From contig RFHW01000100.1 of assembly GCA_003695745.1 (NCBI GenBank), positions 1 to 14,256 of the forward strand: DNA of 14,256 bases. Direction: 5' to 3'. The notes under the pieces were generated by a model. It was given only the letters and a program-made list of their open reading frames with translations. It was not told the DNA's origin and did no database searches. Source of the stretch: Methanobacteriota archaeon. GTDB taxonomy: Archaea; Hydrothermarchaeota; Hydrothermarchaeia; Hydrothermarchaeales; SZUA-236. This document shows, in pieces, positions 7,352-14,152 of this stretch (the stretch's first letter is position 1; each line of letters opens with the position of its first letter). Position numbers and translations under genes: made by a program.

Positions 7352-7816
7352 ATGCGCTTTGCAGTGGACGCCATGTTCGGCAGGCTTGCACGGTGGCTTC
7401 GCATGAGCGGCTATGACACCCTCTATGATGTGGAGCTCAAGGACGGACGGCTCATCATGATGGCGAAGGAGGAGGGGCGGGTCCTGCTCACAAGGGACCG
7501 CGACGCCTATGGAAGGGCTGTGAAGGAAGGGGTGAGGGCGGTGTTCATATCAAGCACAGATTTCAGGGAGCAGCTCAGGCAGATGGAGGAGCTTGGTGTC
7601 ATATTCAGGGAGACGCCCGAGCACGCGAGATGTCCCTACTGCAACAAAGAGCTTGTGAGGGCAGACAAAAAGGATATAAAAGCAAAGGTGCCAGAGAGGG
7701 TTGGAGAAGCATATGATAAATTCTGGACATGTGAAGGATGCGGCAGGGTCTACTGGCACGGCGGGCACTGGAAGAACATCATGGAAACGCTGAGGAGCAT
7801 TCGAAAAGATGGTTGA
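7352..7816 (+). CDS. Mut7-C RNase domain protein (PIN-like) with zinc ribbon
   Basis: This 154-residue protein opens with the Mut7-C signature MRFAVDAMFGRLARWLRMSG (1-20, with Asp6), followed by LLTRDRD (45-51), whose aspartates fit a PIN-like metal site. A C-terminal four-cysteine zinc ribbon follows: C94-x2-C97 and C127-x2-C130. The family is annotated as a putative RNase (Mut7-C/DUF82); activity is inferred from the fold. Start choice: GGTGAT at 7342-7347 sits four bases before ATG 7352, and family members begin with this M-x-F-x-x-D pattern. ATG 7346 is a close alternative that adds two residues. It follows the DUF89 gene by 13 bp, and its end overlaps rfcS by eight bases. Confidence 0.85.
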   Translation: MRFAVDAMFGRLARWLRMSGYDTLYDVELKDGRLIMMAKEEGRVLLTRDRDAYGRAVKEGVRAVFISSTDFREQLRQMEELGVIFRETPEHARCPYCNKELVRADKKDIKAKVPERVGEAYDKFWTCEGCGRVYWHGGHWKNIMETLRSIRKDG

Positions 7817-8762
7817 AGAGGTCTGGGTGGAGAAATATAGGCCAAAGAAGATCGAGGAGATCGTCGGGCAGGAGGAGGTGACAAAGAGGCTCTCCACATA
7901 TGTGGAGGCAGGGAACATGCCTAACATGCTCTTTGCAGGCCCGCCCGGCATCGGGAAGACGACGGCAGCCCTGGCATTAGCCATGGAGCTCTTTGGAGAG
8001 GGCTGGGAGGCCAATTTCCTCGAGCTCAACGCAAGCGATGAGCGGGGCATAGACGTGGTCCGGGGCAAGATAAAGGAGTTCGCACGTACAAAGGCCCTGA
8101 GAGGCGGATTCAAGATCATCTTCCTTGACGAGGCGGACGCCCTTACGAAGGACGCCCAGAACGCCATGAGACGGAGCATGGAGAGATACTCCTCTGTGTG
8201 CCGCTTCATCCTCTCCTGCAACTACTCCTCCAAGATCATCGAGCCCATACAGTCCCGCTGCGCCCTCTTCAGGTTCAGGCAGCTCAGGGAAGATGCAATA
8301 AGGGACCGGCTCAGCTACATCTCCGGGAAGGAGGGCCTCACAATAACGGACGATGCAATGGAGCTCCTTTTGCTCTCCTCTGAAGGCGATCTGCGCAGGG
8401 CCATAAACATGCTCCAGTCCTCCTCTGCAATAAAAAAGGAGATAGACGCGGAGGTGGTGTCCGCCGCCACCTCTGTGGTCATGCCCGGGGAGATCAGGAG
8501 GCTTATAGAGCTTGCCATGAAAGGGGAGTTCATGGAGTCGAGAAAGCTCTTAAGGGAGCTGATCATGGGATATGGCGTTGCAGGAGAGGACCTGATAGCC
8601 CAGATACACAGGGAGGTCTTCAGGCTCTCTGTCCCCGATGAGATGAAGATCCATCTGGCAGGTGTGATAGGGGAGTACGAGTTCAGGATAGTGGAGGGCA
8701 GCAACGAGATAATCCAGCTTGAGGCCATGCTCGCGCAGTTTGCGCTGAAAGGTGGAAAATGA
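7809..8762 (+). CDS. rfcS: Replication factor C small subunit (clamp loader)
   Basis: RfcS forms the clamp-loader ring with RfcL and loads PCNA onto primed DNA. The 317-residue protein has Walker A GPPGIGKTT (44-52), Walker B IIFLDEAD (103-110), sensor 1 LSCNYSSKIIEPIQ (135-148), the arginine-finger SRC box (149-151) and sensor 2 GDLRRAIN (193-200). No intein interrupts it. The collar domain fills 235-317. Codons 298-315 lie within a 54-bp block repeated exactly 927 bp downstream. The present tail is LKGGK, whereas the downstream copy reads LKGKSN before TAA, so the last codons were probably supplied by an inserted element. The ATG overlaps the upstream gene by eight bases. This is the last gene of the pheS operon. 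Confidence 0.96.
   Translation: MVEEVWVEKYRPKKIEEIVGQEEVTKRLSTYVEAGNMPNMLFAGPPGIGKTTAALALAMELFGEGWEANFLELNASDERGIDVVRGKIKEFARTKALRGGFKIIFLDEADALTKDAQNAMRRSMERYSSVCRFILSCNYSSKIIEPIQSRCALFRFRQLREDAIRDRLSYISGKEGLTITDDAMELLLLSSEGDLRRAINMLQSSSAIKKEIDAEVVSAATSVVMPGEIRRLIELAMKGEFMESRKLLRELIMGYGVAGEDLIAQIHREVFRLSVPDEMKIHLAGVIGEYEFRIVEGSNEIIQLEAMLAQFALKGGK
8699..8752 (+). repeat. 54-bp direct repeat, upstream copy (attL-like)
   Basis: Identical base for base to 9626-9679. It encodes SNEIIQLEAMLAQFALKG of RfcS (residues 298-315) in the functional gene. The match breaks at 8753, where this copy has T and the other has G. Confidence 0.95.
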
Positions 8763-8823
8763 TTATAGCGCATCTTTAATGTTGCATGGTGGTGGGTGAG
8801 AAGATAAACATTGGAGTGGATGT

Positions 8824-9384
8824 ATGAGCGTTATAGACGCAGTCGGGGAGAAAACCATAAGGCTGTTTCAAAACAGGAAATTCATAGTGTTACTGCTCCT
8901 GATAGCTGTAGTGGGTGGTTTTGTAAAATTTTCAGATGGATTGAATCTGAATCCCTTTCAGAAAGACTTCGAGAAAATGACTTATCAGGAACATCTGGAT
9001 GCGGCTGCAGATGAATTAGGCACAACAAAAAAGTTGAATTTATGGGATAAAGCAGTAGAGGCTGAAGAGCAAGGAAATTATGCAGTAGCTGAAAGCTATC
9101 TGGTGGAGTTCAAAAAACATTTGGAAAATGCTAAAGCACATGAACTTGCGGCAGCAAATGCGACTGACGACCCCGGAAAGAAAAAATTTGCCGAGTATAA
9201 TGCAGAATCTACTAGGTATATGATACTCAAAATTGAAAAGAATATCGAACAAATTAGATATGAAGCTCAAGGAAATCATGAAGCCGAACTTAAAGCTAAA
9301 AACGAAGCCCATGAATATTTTTTAAAAGCTAATGAGTGGGCGGAAAAAGCAGATGAAATCAAGTTGGGGGTGGATAACGTATGA
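8824..9384 (+). CDS. Hypothetical membrane-anchored helical protein of the rfcS insert
   Basis: This 186-residue protein has one N-terminal transmembrane segment (FIVLLLLIAVVGGFV, about 20-34) after a short basic stretch. The long remainder is hydrophilic, Lys/Glu/Ala-rich and predicted almost wholly helical. Residues of about 71-105 (LNLWDKAVEAEEQGNYAVAE and onward) resemble a single TPR-like or coiled-coil hairpin, and the C-terminus (about 135-180) looks like another helical pair. I recognise no family. Codon choice (GAA, AAA, AAT) differs from the flanking genes, which prefer GAG and AAG, suggesting foreign origin. GGAG at 8813-8816, eight bases before the ATG, is the likely ribosome binding site. 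The TGA overlaps the next ATG as ATGA. Confidence 0.7.
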   Translation: MSVIDAVGEKTIRLFQNRKFIVLLLLIAVVGGFVKFSDGLNLNPFQKDFEKMTYQEHLDAAADELGTTKKLNLWDKAVEAEEQGNYAVAESYLVEFKKHLENAKAHELAAANATDDPGKKKFAEYNAESTRYMILKIEKNIEQIRYEAQGNHEAELKAKNEAHEYFLKANEWAEKADEIKLGVDNV

Positions 9385-9593
9385 AAATATAGAAGAAGAT
9401 AGAATTTAGAAAAATTGTTTTGCTGTATATAGTTATCGCATTGTTGTTGATTAATTTTTCTCATGTTTTTGCTGGTTTAGAAGATGACCCTGAAGGTTGG
9501 ATAGATGAAAGGATGAATGCTCTCCAAGACCCTATCAATGAAGTAGTAAAAGGCGTTGCAATGGCAAGTGTCGGTGCTTGGCTGCAGTCATAA
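9381..9593 (+). pseudogene. Small signal-peptide-like protein ORF with in-frame TAG at codon 4
   Basis: An ATG overlapping the previous stop (ATGA at 9381-9384) opens a 70-codon frame ending in TAA at 9591-9593, broken only by TAG at 9390-9392. After the TAG the product reads KKIEFRKIVLLYIVIALLLI, then NFSHVFAG and an acidic part (LEDDPEGWIDERMNALQDP), ending VGAWLQS. The basic n-region, hydrophobic core and HVFAG site look like a secretion signal or membrane anchor. The frame spans the TAG coherently, and AAG to TAG is a single change. Possible explanations are a nonsense mutation, a sequence error, a non-AUG start after the TAG (for example TTG 9420) or readthrough. TAG is a normal stop in several genes here, which argues against routine pyrrolysine decoding. 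Confidence 0.5.
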
Positions 9594-9625
9594 TTTGAGG
9601 TGCTCTTTGAGGAGGTTGGAACTGC

Positions 9626-9679
9626 CAGCAACGAGATAATCCAGCTTGAGGCCATGCTCGCGCAGTTTGCGCTGAAAGG
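9626..9679 (+). repeat. 54-bp direct repeat, downstream copy (attR-like)
   Basis: An exact copy of 8699-8752. It lies outside any complete gene and in frame with the orphan rfcS tail that follows. Confidence 0.95.
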
Positions 9680-9692
9680 GAAAAGTAATTAA
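9627..9692 (+). pseudogene. Orphaned 3' end of rfcS
   Basis: The frame reads SNEIIQLEAMLAQFALKG, then KSN and TAA (9690-9692). It has no start codon or ribosome binding site of its own that would make a sensible protein. It is best read as the original rfcS terminus cut off from the gene by the insert. It ends 21 bases before the convergent minD-like stop, which would be an ordinary intergenic gap if the insert were absent. Confidence 0.7.
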
Positions 9693-9696
9693 CCGC

Positions 9697-9702
9697 TTTT
9701 TT
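9697..9702 (+). terminator. T-tract behind the displaced rfcS end
   Basis: A run of six T follows CCGC just after the orphan stop. Archaeal termination often uses such T-tracts, so this is a plausible terminator of the original operon, now placed downstream of the insert. Confidence 0.35.
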
Positions 9703-9713
9703 CCAATCGAGGT

Positions 9714-10493
9714 CTATCTTCCGCCGAAGAGCCCGCCCATGAACCTCTTTATGAAGCTCTCCTTCGGGGCTGCAGGCGGGATGTATTTCTCACCTATAAG
9801 GTCTGCCGCCAGCTTCTTGATCGCCACCGCCGCCGGGGAATTTGGTGAGCGGAGCACCAGCGGCTCGCCAGCGGCCGATGACCGCCGGACCTCAGGATCA
9901 TCAGGGACAGTTGCGATCACATTGGCCTCAAGGATGGTCTGCACCTCCTCCACGGTGAGGTCCGTTGTGTCCGTGCCTGCCCTGTTGAGCACCACGCCAA
10001 GGATGTGGGCGCCGAGCTTCTTTGCCACGATCTTCGTCTTCAGGGCGTCTGACATGGATGAGATCTCGGGGTTCGCCACAAGAAGCAGCTCCTGGCCCAC
10101 CGCGAGGGACGTGATAGCGCTTTTGCCAAGGCCGGCAGGGGCGTCGAGGATGAGGATCTCCGTCTGCTTGAGGATCTCGTCAAGGACGTTCTCAAGGACG
10201 TCGGGGTCCGCCTTCCTCAACCCATCCAGGGATATCCCTGCAGGGATGATCTTCACACCGGCGGGGCCCGTGTATATGGCCTCGGTGGGCGATGCCTCTC
10301 CTGCAAGGACCTGATGGAGGGTGACGCTCATCCCCTCCATGCCGAAGAGAAGCTCCAGATTGGCCATCTCGATGTCGGCGTCAAGGATGGTCACGTCCTT
10401 CTCAAACTCGGCCAGGGCCACTCCGAGGTTTGCGGAGATGGTGGTCTTTCCCACGCCGCCTTTACCGGATGCAACTGTGATTGAGAGGCTCAT
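9714..10493 (-). CDS. minD: MinD/ParA-family ATPase
   Basis: This 259-residue protein has the deviant Walker A motif GKGGVGKT (10-17, signature Lys11 and Lys16), [16 protein letters not shown] (37-52) and [10 protein letters not shown] (114-123), where the Asp corresponds to Walker B. The tail [16 protein letters not shown] (244-259) can form an amphipathic helix with basic and hydrophobic faces, like the membrane-targeting sequence of MinD, which favours MinD over Mrp/NBP35 (no CxxC pair). Archaeal MinD proteins position membrane structures such as archaella and chemosensory arrays. The frame stays open upstream to 10721, but family alignment and the GGTG overlapping the upstream stop (TAGGTG) support ATG 10493, 10 bp after the KaiC-like gene. 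It ends in TAG. Confidence 0.88.
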   Translation of the reverse strand: MSLSITVASGKGGVGKTTISANLGVALAEFEKDVTILDADIEMANLELLFGMEGMSVTLHQVLAGEASPTEAIYTGPAGVKIIPAGISLDGLRKADPDVLENVLDEILKQTEILILDAPAGLGKSAITSLAVGQELLLVANPEISSMSDALKTKIVAKKLGAHILGVVLNRAGTDTTDLTVEEVQTILEANVIATVPDDPEVRRSSAAGEPLVLRSPNSPAAVAIKKLAADLIGEKYIPPAAPKESFIKRFMGGLFGGR

Positions 10494-10503
10494 CAATATA
10501 CAC

Positions 10504-11172
10504 CTACAGGATCCTGATTCCCTCTTTTGTGAATCCCAGGCGGAGGATATCCTTTGTGTGCTCCACACTCCGCATCTTCCTGATCTGGATGCCTGGTTTG
10601 TATATGAGGGGGTTTTCGATGTTCTGGAGATACATGAATATGACGCCGTCCACCATGAAGCTCTCAGGCTGGGTGATGAGCTCAGGCGAGAACTCTGCGG
10701 TGAGCAGGGTGAGCAGCTCAAGGCTCTTTAAGGTCACGAAGAAATCGTGGAGGAACTTGCGGTAGAGCTTCTCGTCGCTGTATGCATAGGAGATGGTTGT
10801 AATAGGGTCTATTGCAATCCTTGCCACATCCTCCTTCAGGGCGACGTTGGTCACAAGGTCAAGGGCGGTTGAGGGGCCCTCTGCGAATATGACCTCGCCA
10901 ATGTCCAGGAACTTGATGGTCCCCTGTTTCACCAGCTCAGGATCGTAGAAGGAGTAGTTGGACATCATGGCCTGTATCTGGTCCACAGGCTCTGAGATCC
11001 CTGTTATATATATGCATTTCTCGCCCTGACGCGCCCCGTGGAAGAGGGACTGAAGCACAAAGGTCGTCTTGCCTGCGCCAGGCTCCCCAGCAACAAGGAT
11101 CACCGAGGGGAAGGGAAACCCGCCGCCCAGTATCTCATCCAGCCCTTTTATGCCTGTTGAAACCCTTTTCAT
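10504..11172 (-). CDS. KaiC-domain (RAD55-like) ATPase
   Basis: A single RecA-fold KaiC domain of 222 residues: opening [18 protein letters not shown] (3-20), Walker A GEPGAGKT (29-36), ITGISEP (57-62 region, holding the likely catalytic Glu61) and Walker B RIAIDP (118-123). Such stand-alone KaiC-like proteins are common in archaea and take part in signalling or the motility switch; none of that is shown here. The start is ATG 11172, one base after the ileS stop (TGA-C-ATG). An upstream TTG (11190) would overlap ileS and is not needed. It is followed 10 bp later by the MinD-like gene, so two regulatory-type ATPases are co-transcribed. It ends in TAG. Confidence 0.87.
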   Translation of the reverse strand: MKRVSTGIKGLDEILGGGFPFPSVILVAGEPGAGKTTFVLQSLFHGARQGEKCIYITGISEPVDQIQAMMSNYSFYDPELVKQGTIKFLDIGEVIFAEGPSTALDLVTNVALKEDVARIAIDPITTISYAYSDEKLYRKFLHDFFVTLKSLELLTLLTAEFSPELITQPESFMVDGVIFMYLQNIENPLIYKPGIQIRKMRSVEHTKDILRLGFTKEGIRIL

Positions 11173-11173
11173 G

Positions 11174-14110
11174 TCAACCACATTTCCCAATGGAGATTAT
11201 GAACCTCTTGCCTGAGATGTCCCAGGACCTTTTAAAAGGTTTATGGGCTCCCTTAATATATAACCCTTTTGCCCTTGTCTCGGCGGCGATATACCCTTCT
11301 TTTGCCTTTATATGGCCGGCATAGACAGGGTCTGCCACCTCTATGTTGGCTTCGATAAAGGCCTCCACATCAAGGTCCATCTCCTTTCGCATCTGCTGAA
11401 TCCTTCTCACGATCTCCCGTGAAAGGCCCTCTCTTATGATGTCCTCGGTGCGCTCAAGGTCGATGAAGACCTTCCCGTGGTCGAAGTCCCTGCCCTCATA
11501 CCTTTCAGGGTCTTGGAGGTCTTCAGCCTCTGCTGAGCTGACAACCACGATCTCAGGGGTGTTGGCCTGCGCCTTGGCAAGCTCCTCCAGCTCCTTAACA
11601 GCCCTCCCGGCGTCGCCCTCTGGCACAAAGACTATCCTTTTCACAGGCCACCGCCTCTTTATGCCCCGCTTCTCCCTCGCCGATGACACGGCCTCCACAA
11701 AGCTCCTGACAACGCTCATCTGCTCCTCAAGCGCAGGGTCTATGAGCCCTTCAACCGGCTCGATCCAGTCTTCAAGATGCACGCTTTCTGCGCCTCCGAA
11801 AGGCCGGACAAGGTTCCTGTGGAGCTCCTCGCTCAGATGGGGCGTTACAGGCGCCATGAGAATGGAGAGCCCCCTGAGCACTGTCCAGAGGGTGTGATAT
11901 GCGGCGAGCTTCACAGGATCGTCTTTCTCGATCCATGTCCTCTGCCTGATAAGGGGTATGTACCACCGGCTGAGGTCGTCAAGGATGAAATCCTGCAGGG
12001 CCCGCGGGATGGCGTGGAGGTTCAGCGACTCAAAGGCTGCGTTCACCTCCTTCACAAGCCTGTTGAATCTGGAGAGTATCCAGAGATCCTCCTTCTTATA
12101 GTGCTTCCCGGCATCTTTAAAGGCGGAGGGGTCAAAGGCGTCAATGGACATGTATGTTGTGGAGAAGACATAGACGTTCCAGAGGATGTTGAAGGCACGC
12201 TTCACCACATCGATCTCCTCCCAGCTGAACTTGAGGTCATCCCAGGGCTTGTTGGCCCAGAGCACATAGAACCTGAGCACGTCCACACCGTATCTCTCCA
12301 CAACCTCCTCGGGCGTCACCACATTGCCAAGGCTCTTGGACATCTTGTTGCCCTTCTCATCGAGGGTGAAGCCGTGCATGAGCACCTTCCGATAGGGTAT
12401 CTCATCAAAGGCGAGGAGCCCGCAGCCAAGGAGCGAGTAGAACCATCCCCGCGTCTGGTCATGACCCTCGGCTATGAGGTCGGCAGGATACCAGCTGAAC
12501 TCATCCTCGCGGGAGGGGTATCCGAGAGAGGCCCAGGCAGCGACGCCAGAGTCGAACCACACGTCAAGGACATCGGGCACACGGGTCATCTCGCCGCCGC
12601 AGCCGCATCTCAGGCGCACCTCATCCACATAGGGCTTGTGCAGCTCCTTCACAGAGCCGCCCCTTTCTGCAAGCTCGGATCTGGAGCCTATCACATCCAT
12701 CCTGCCGCAGCCGCCGCAGATCCACACAGGAAGGGGTATGCCCCAGTACCGCTGCCGTGAGATGGTCCAGTCCCTGCTGTTCTCGATCCAGTCGCGGAAG
12801 CGCGCCGAGCCCGCCCACTCAGGGATCCACTCCACCTTCTCGATCTCCTCAAGCATCCTCTCCTTCAACGCCGTGATCTTGATGAACCACTGCTTGGTGC
12901 TCCGATAGATGATGGGGCTCTTGCACCTCCAGCAGTGGCCGTATCTGTGGGATATCTTCTTTGAATCGAGAAGCACGTCCATCTCCTGAAGGTCCTCGAT
13001 TATCCTCCCGTCATCCTTCTTTGCTATGAGCCCTGTGTATTTCCCGCCTTCCTCTGTGAACCGCCCCTGCTCATCCACCGGGCAGATCGGTTTTATTCCG
13101 TAGGGCTCGGCAGCCTCAAAGTCCTCAGGCCCATGGCCCGGGGCGCAGTGCACAAGACCGGTGCCCTCCTCAAGGGTCACGAAATCGGCGAGTATCACCT
13201 GATAGGCCGGCCCTTCAGGCTCCACATTGATGTGCCCTGAAAGGGGATTTGTGTATCGCAGCCCCTCAAGCTCCCTGCCGGAAAGGGTCTCCAGCGTCTC
13301 ATAGTTCAATCCGAACTCCTCCTTAAGCACATGGGCAAGCTCGGCCGCGATGATGAACACGCCCTCATCTGTCTTCACACGGGCATAATCAAAATCAGGA
13401 TGGACCATGACAGCAAGGTTCCCGATAAGGGTCCATGGCGTGGTCGTCCAGATGAGGAGATACTCCCCCTCACGGTCTGCAAGGGGGAACTTCACATAGA
13501 TCGATGTGTCGCTTCGATCCTGATACTCTATCTCCGCCTCGGCGAGGGCTGTCTCACACCTGGGGCACCATGTGACCACCCTGAAATCGTTTATGAGCAA
13601 CCCCTTCTCATGGGCCTTCTTGATGGTCCACCACGCCGCCTCGATATACTCGTCATGGAGCGTCATATAGGGCCTGTCCCAGTCCATCCAGACGCCAAGC
13701 TCCCTGAACTGCCCTGTCATGATATCCACGTGTCTGAGCGCCCACTCCCTGCATTCGTCTATGAACCTGTCAACGCCGAGCTCCACGATCTCCTGCTTGT
13801 TCTTGAGATTGTGCTTCTTCTCCACCATCACCTCGATGGGCAGGCCGTGGCAGTCCCAGCCGGGCTGACGCCGCACATTATAGCCCTTCATAGTCAGATG
13901 GCGCAGCACTACGTCCTTCAGGATCTTGTTCCACGCCGTTCCCAGATGAATCGCTCCGGAGGCATAGGGCGGGCCGTCTAAAAAATAGTATCGCTCGCCC
14001 TTTTCCACCCTCTTCTTGGCCCTCTCATAGATCCCCTGTGCCTCCCAGTACTCGCGGGATTCCTTTTCCACCTTCTTCGGATCAAACCGCTTTTCAGCCT
14101 GCCCTATCAT
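11174..14110 (-). CDS. ileS: Isoleucyl-tRNA synthetase
   Basis: This 978-residue class I synthetase charges tRNA(Ile). Motifs in order: GPPYASGAIHLGT (46-58, HLGT being the HIGH box), GWDCHGLPIE (84-93), a zinc-type WCPRC (181-185), the CP1 editing domain with WTTTPWTLIGNLA (221-233) and GLVHCAPGHGPEDF (318-331), CWRC (393-396), CGGC (465-468), DVWFDSG (516-522), EGHDQTRGWF (548-557) and KMSKS (589-593). The anticodon-binding helical domain and C-terminal part follow. The length is somewhat short of a typical archaeal IleRS (about 1000 or more) but all core motifs are present. A TATA box fits a leaderless transcript from ATG 14110. The stop is one base from the KaiC-like start. Confidence 0.97.
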   Translation of the reverse strand: MIGQAEKRFDPKKVEKESREYWEAQGIYERAKKRVEKGERYYFLDGPPYASGAIHLGTAWNKILKDVVLRHLTMKGYNVRRQPGWDCHGLPIEVMVEKKHNLKNKQEIVELGVDRFIDECREWALRHVDIMTGQFRELGVWMDWDRPYMTLHDEYIEAAWWTIKKAHEKGLLINDFRVVTWCPRCETALAEAEIEYQDRSDTSIYVKFPLADREGEYLLIWTTTPWTLIGNLAVMVHPDFDYARVKTDEGVFIIAAELAHVLKEEFGLNYETLETLSGRELEGLRYTNPLSGHINVEPEGPAYQVILADFVTLEEGTGLVHCAPGHGPEDFEAAEPYGIKPICPVDEQGRFTEEGGKYTGLIAKKDDGRIIEDLQEMDVLLDSKKISHRYGHCWRCKSPIIYRSTKQWFIKITALKERMLEEIEKVEWIPEWAGSARFRDWIENSRDWTISRQRYWGIPLPVWICGGCGRMDVIGSRSELAERGGSVKELHKPYVDEVRLRCGCGGEMTRVPDVLDVWFDSGVAAWASLGYPSREDEFSWYPADLIAEGHDQTRGWFYSLLGCGLLAFDEIPYRKVLMHGFTLDEKGNKMSKSLGNVVTPEEVVERYGVDVLRFYVLWANKPWDDLKFSWEEIDVVKRAFNILWNVYVFSTTYMSIDAFDPSAFKDAGKHYKKEDLWILSRFNRLVKEVNAAFESLNLHAIPRALQDFILDDLSRWYIPLIRQRTWIEKDDPVKLAAYHTLWTVLRGLSILMAPVTPHLSEELHRNLVRPFGGAESVHLEDWIEPVEGLIDPALEEQMSVVRSFVEAVSSAREKRGIKRRWPVKRIVFVPEGDAGRAVKELEELAKAQANTPEIVVVSSAEAEDLQDPERYEGRDFDHGKVFIDLERTEDIIREGLSREIVRRIQQMRKEMDLDVEAFIEANIEVADPVYAGHIKAKEGYIAAETRAKGLYIKGAHKPFKRSWDISGKRFIISIGKCG

Positions 14111-14121
14111 TCTGGTAAAGG

Positions 14122-14129
14122 TATAAAAG
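14122..14129 (+). promoter_or_regulatory. TATA box for the right-edge gene
   Basis: TATAAAAG is centred about 26 nt before 14151, consistent with leaderless transcription from the ATG at 14150 or 14153. Confidence 0.5.
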
Positions 14130-14133
14130 GGTG

Positions 14134-14141
14134 CTTTTAAA
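14134..14141 (-). promoter_or_regulatory. TATA box for ileS
   Basis: The minus strand reads TTTAAAAG, centred about 27 nt before the ATG at 14110, again predicting a leaderless transcript. The two divergent TATA boxes lie only four bases apart, so transcription factor binding on the two sides may compete. Confidence 0.5.
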
Positions 14142-14152
14142 TCTTTTCTATG

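Larger units (their letters stand above)
8699..9679 (+). mobile_element. Putative small integrated element at the 3' end of rfcS
   Basis: A segment of about 0.9 kb sits between two perfect 54-bp copies of the rfcS terminus (8699-8752 and 9626-9679, offset 927). Its composition differs from its surroundings: 17 of 60 bases are G or C in 9181-9240, against 35 of 60 in 8041-8100. This layout, with a gene 3' end duplicated, the upstream copy keeping the gene intact and the downstream copy an orphan, is what site-specific integration into the end of a gene leaves behind, as known for archaeal elements that target tRNA and some protein genes. No integrase, transposase or clear terminal inverted repeats are present, so it would be non-autonomous or a deletion remnant. 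It carries two small ORFs. A duplication without an enzyme cannot be excluded. Confidence 0.6.

Noticed and set aside
8811..9014. 67-codon frame starting with TTG just before the insert's first gene
   Set aside because: It overlaps the start of the 186-residue protein in another frame, begins at a weak codon and encodes no plausible domain. The GGAG site serves ATG 8824.
9390..9392. TAG as a pyrrolysine codon
   Set aside because: At least five neighbouring genes end in TAG, so it is a normal stop here. No pyl gene or pyrrolysine-using methyltransferase is in the window.
8753..9625. Insertion sequence or inverted-repeat transposon
   Set aside because: I found no transposase and no convincing terminal inverted repeats. 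The 54-bp direct repeat is far longer than typical transposition target duplications, so site-specific integration fits better.
10494..10721. Upstream extension of the MinD-like frame
   Set aside because: The frame is open to 10721, but this part is the shadow of the KaiC-like gene's end. MinD family proteins start just before the KGGVGKT motif, and ATG 10493 has a GGTG upstream.
11777..12760. Long plus-strand open frame (327 codons) opposite ileS
   Set aside because: It is antisense to the conserved catalytic core of ileS, has no ribosome binding site or recognisable domain, and its length follows from the G+C-rich codon bias of ileS. The same holds for the 216-codon frame at 13331-13981.
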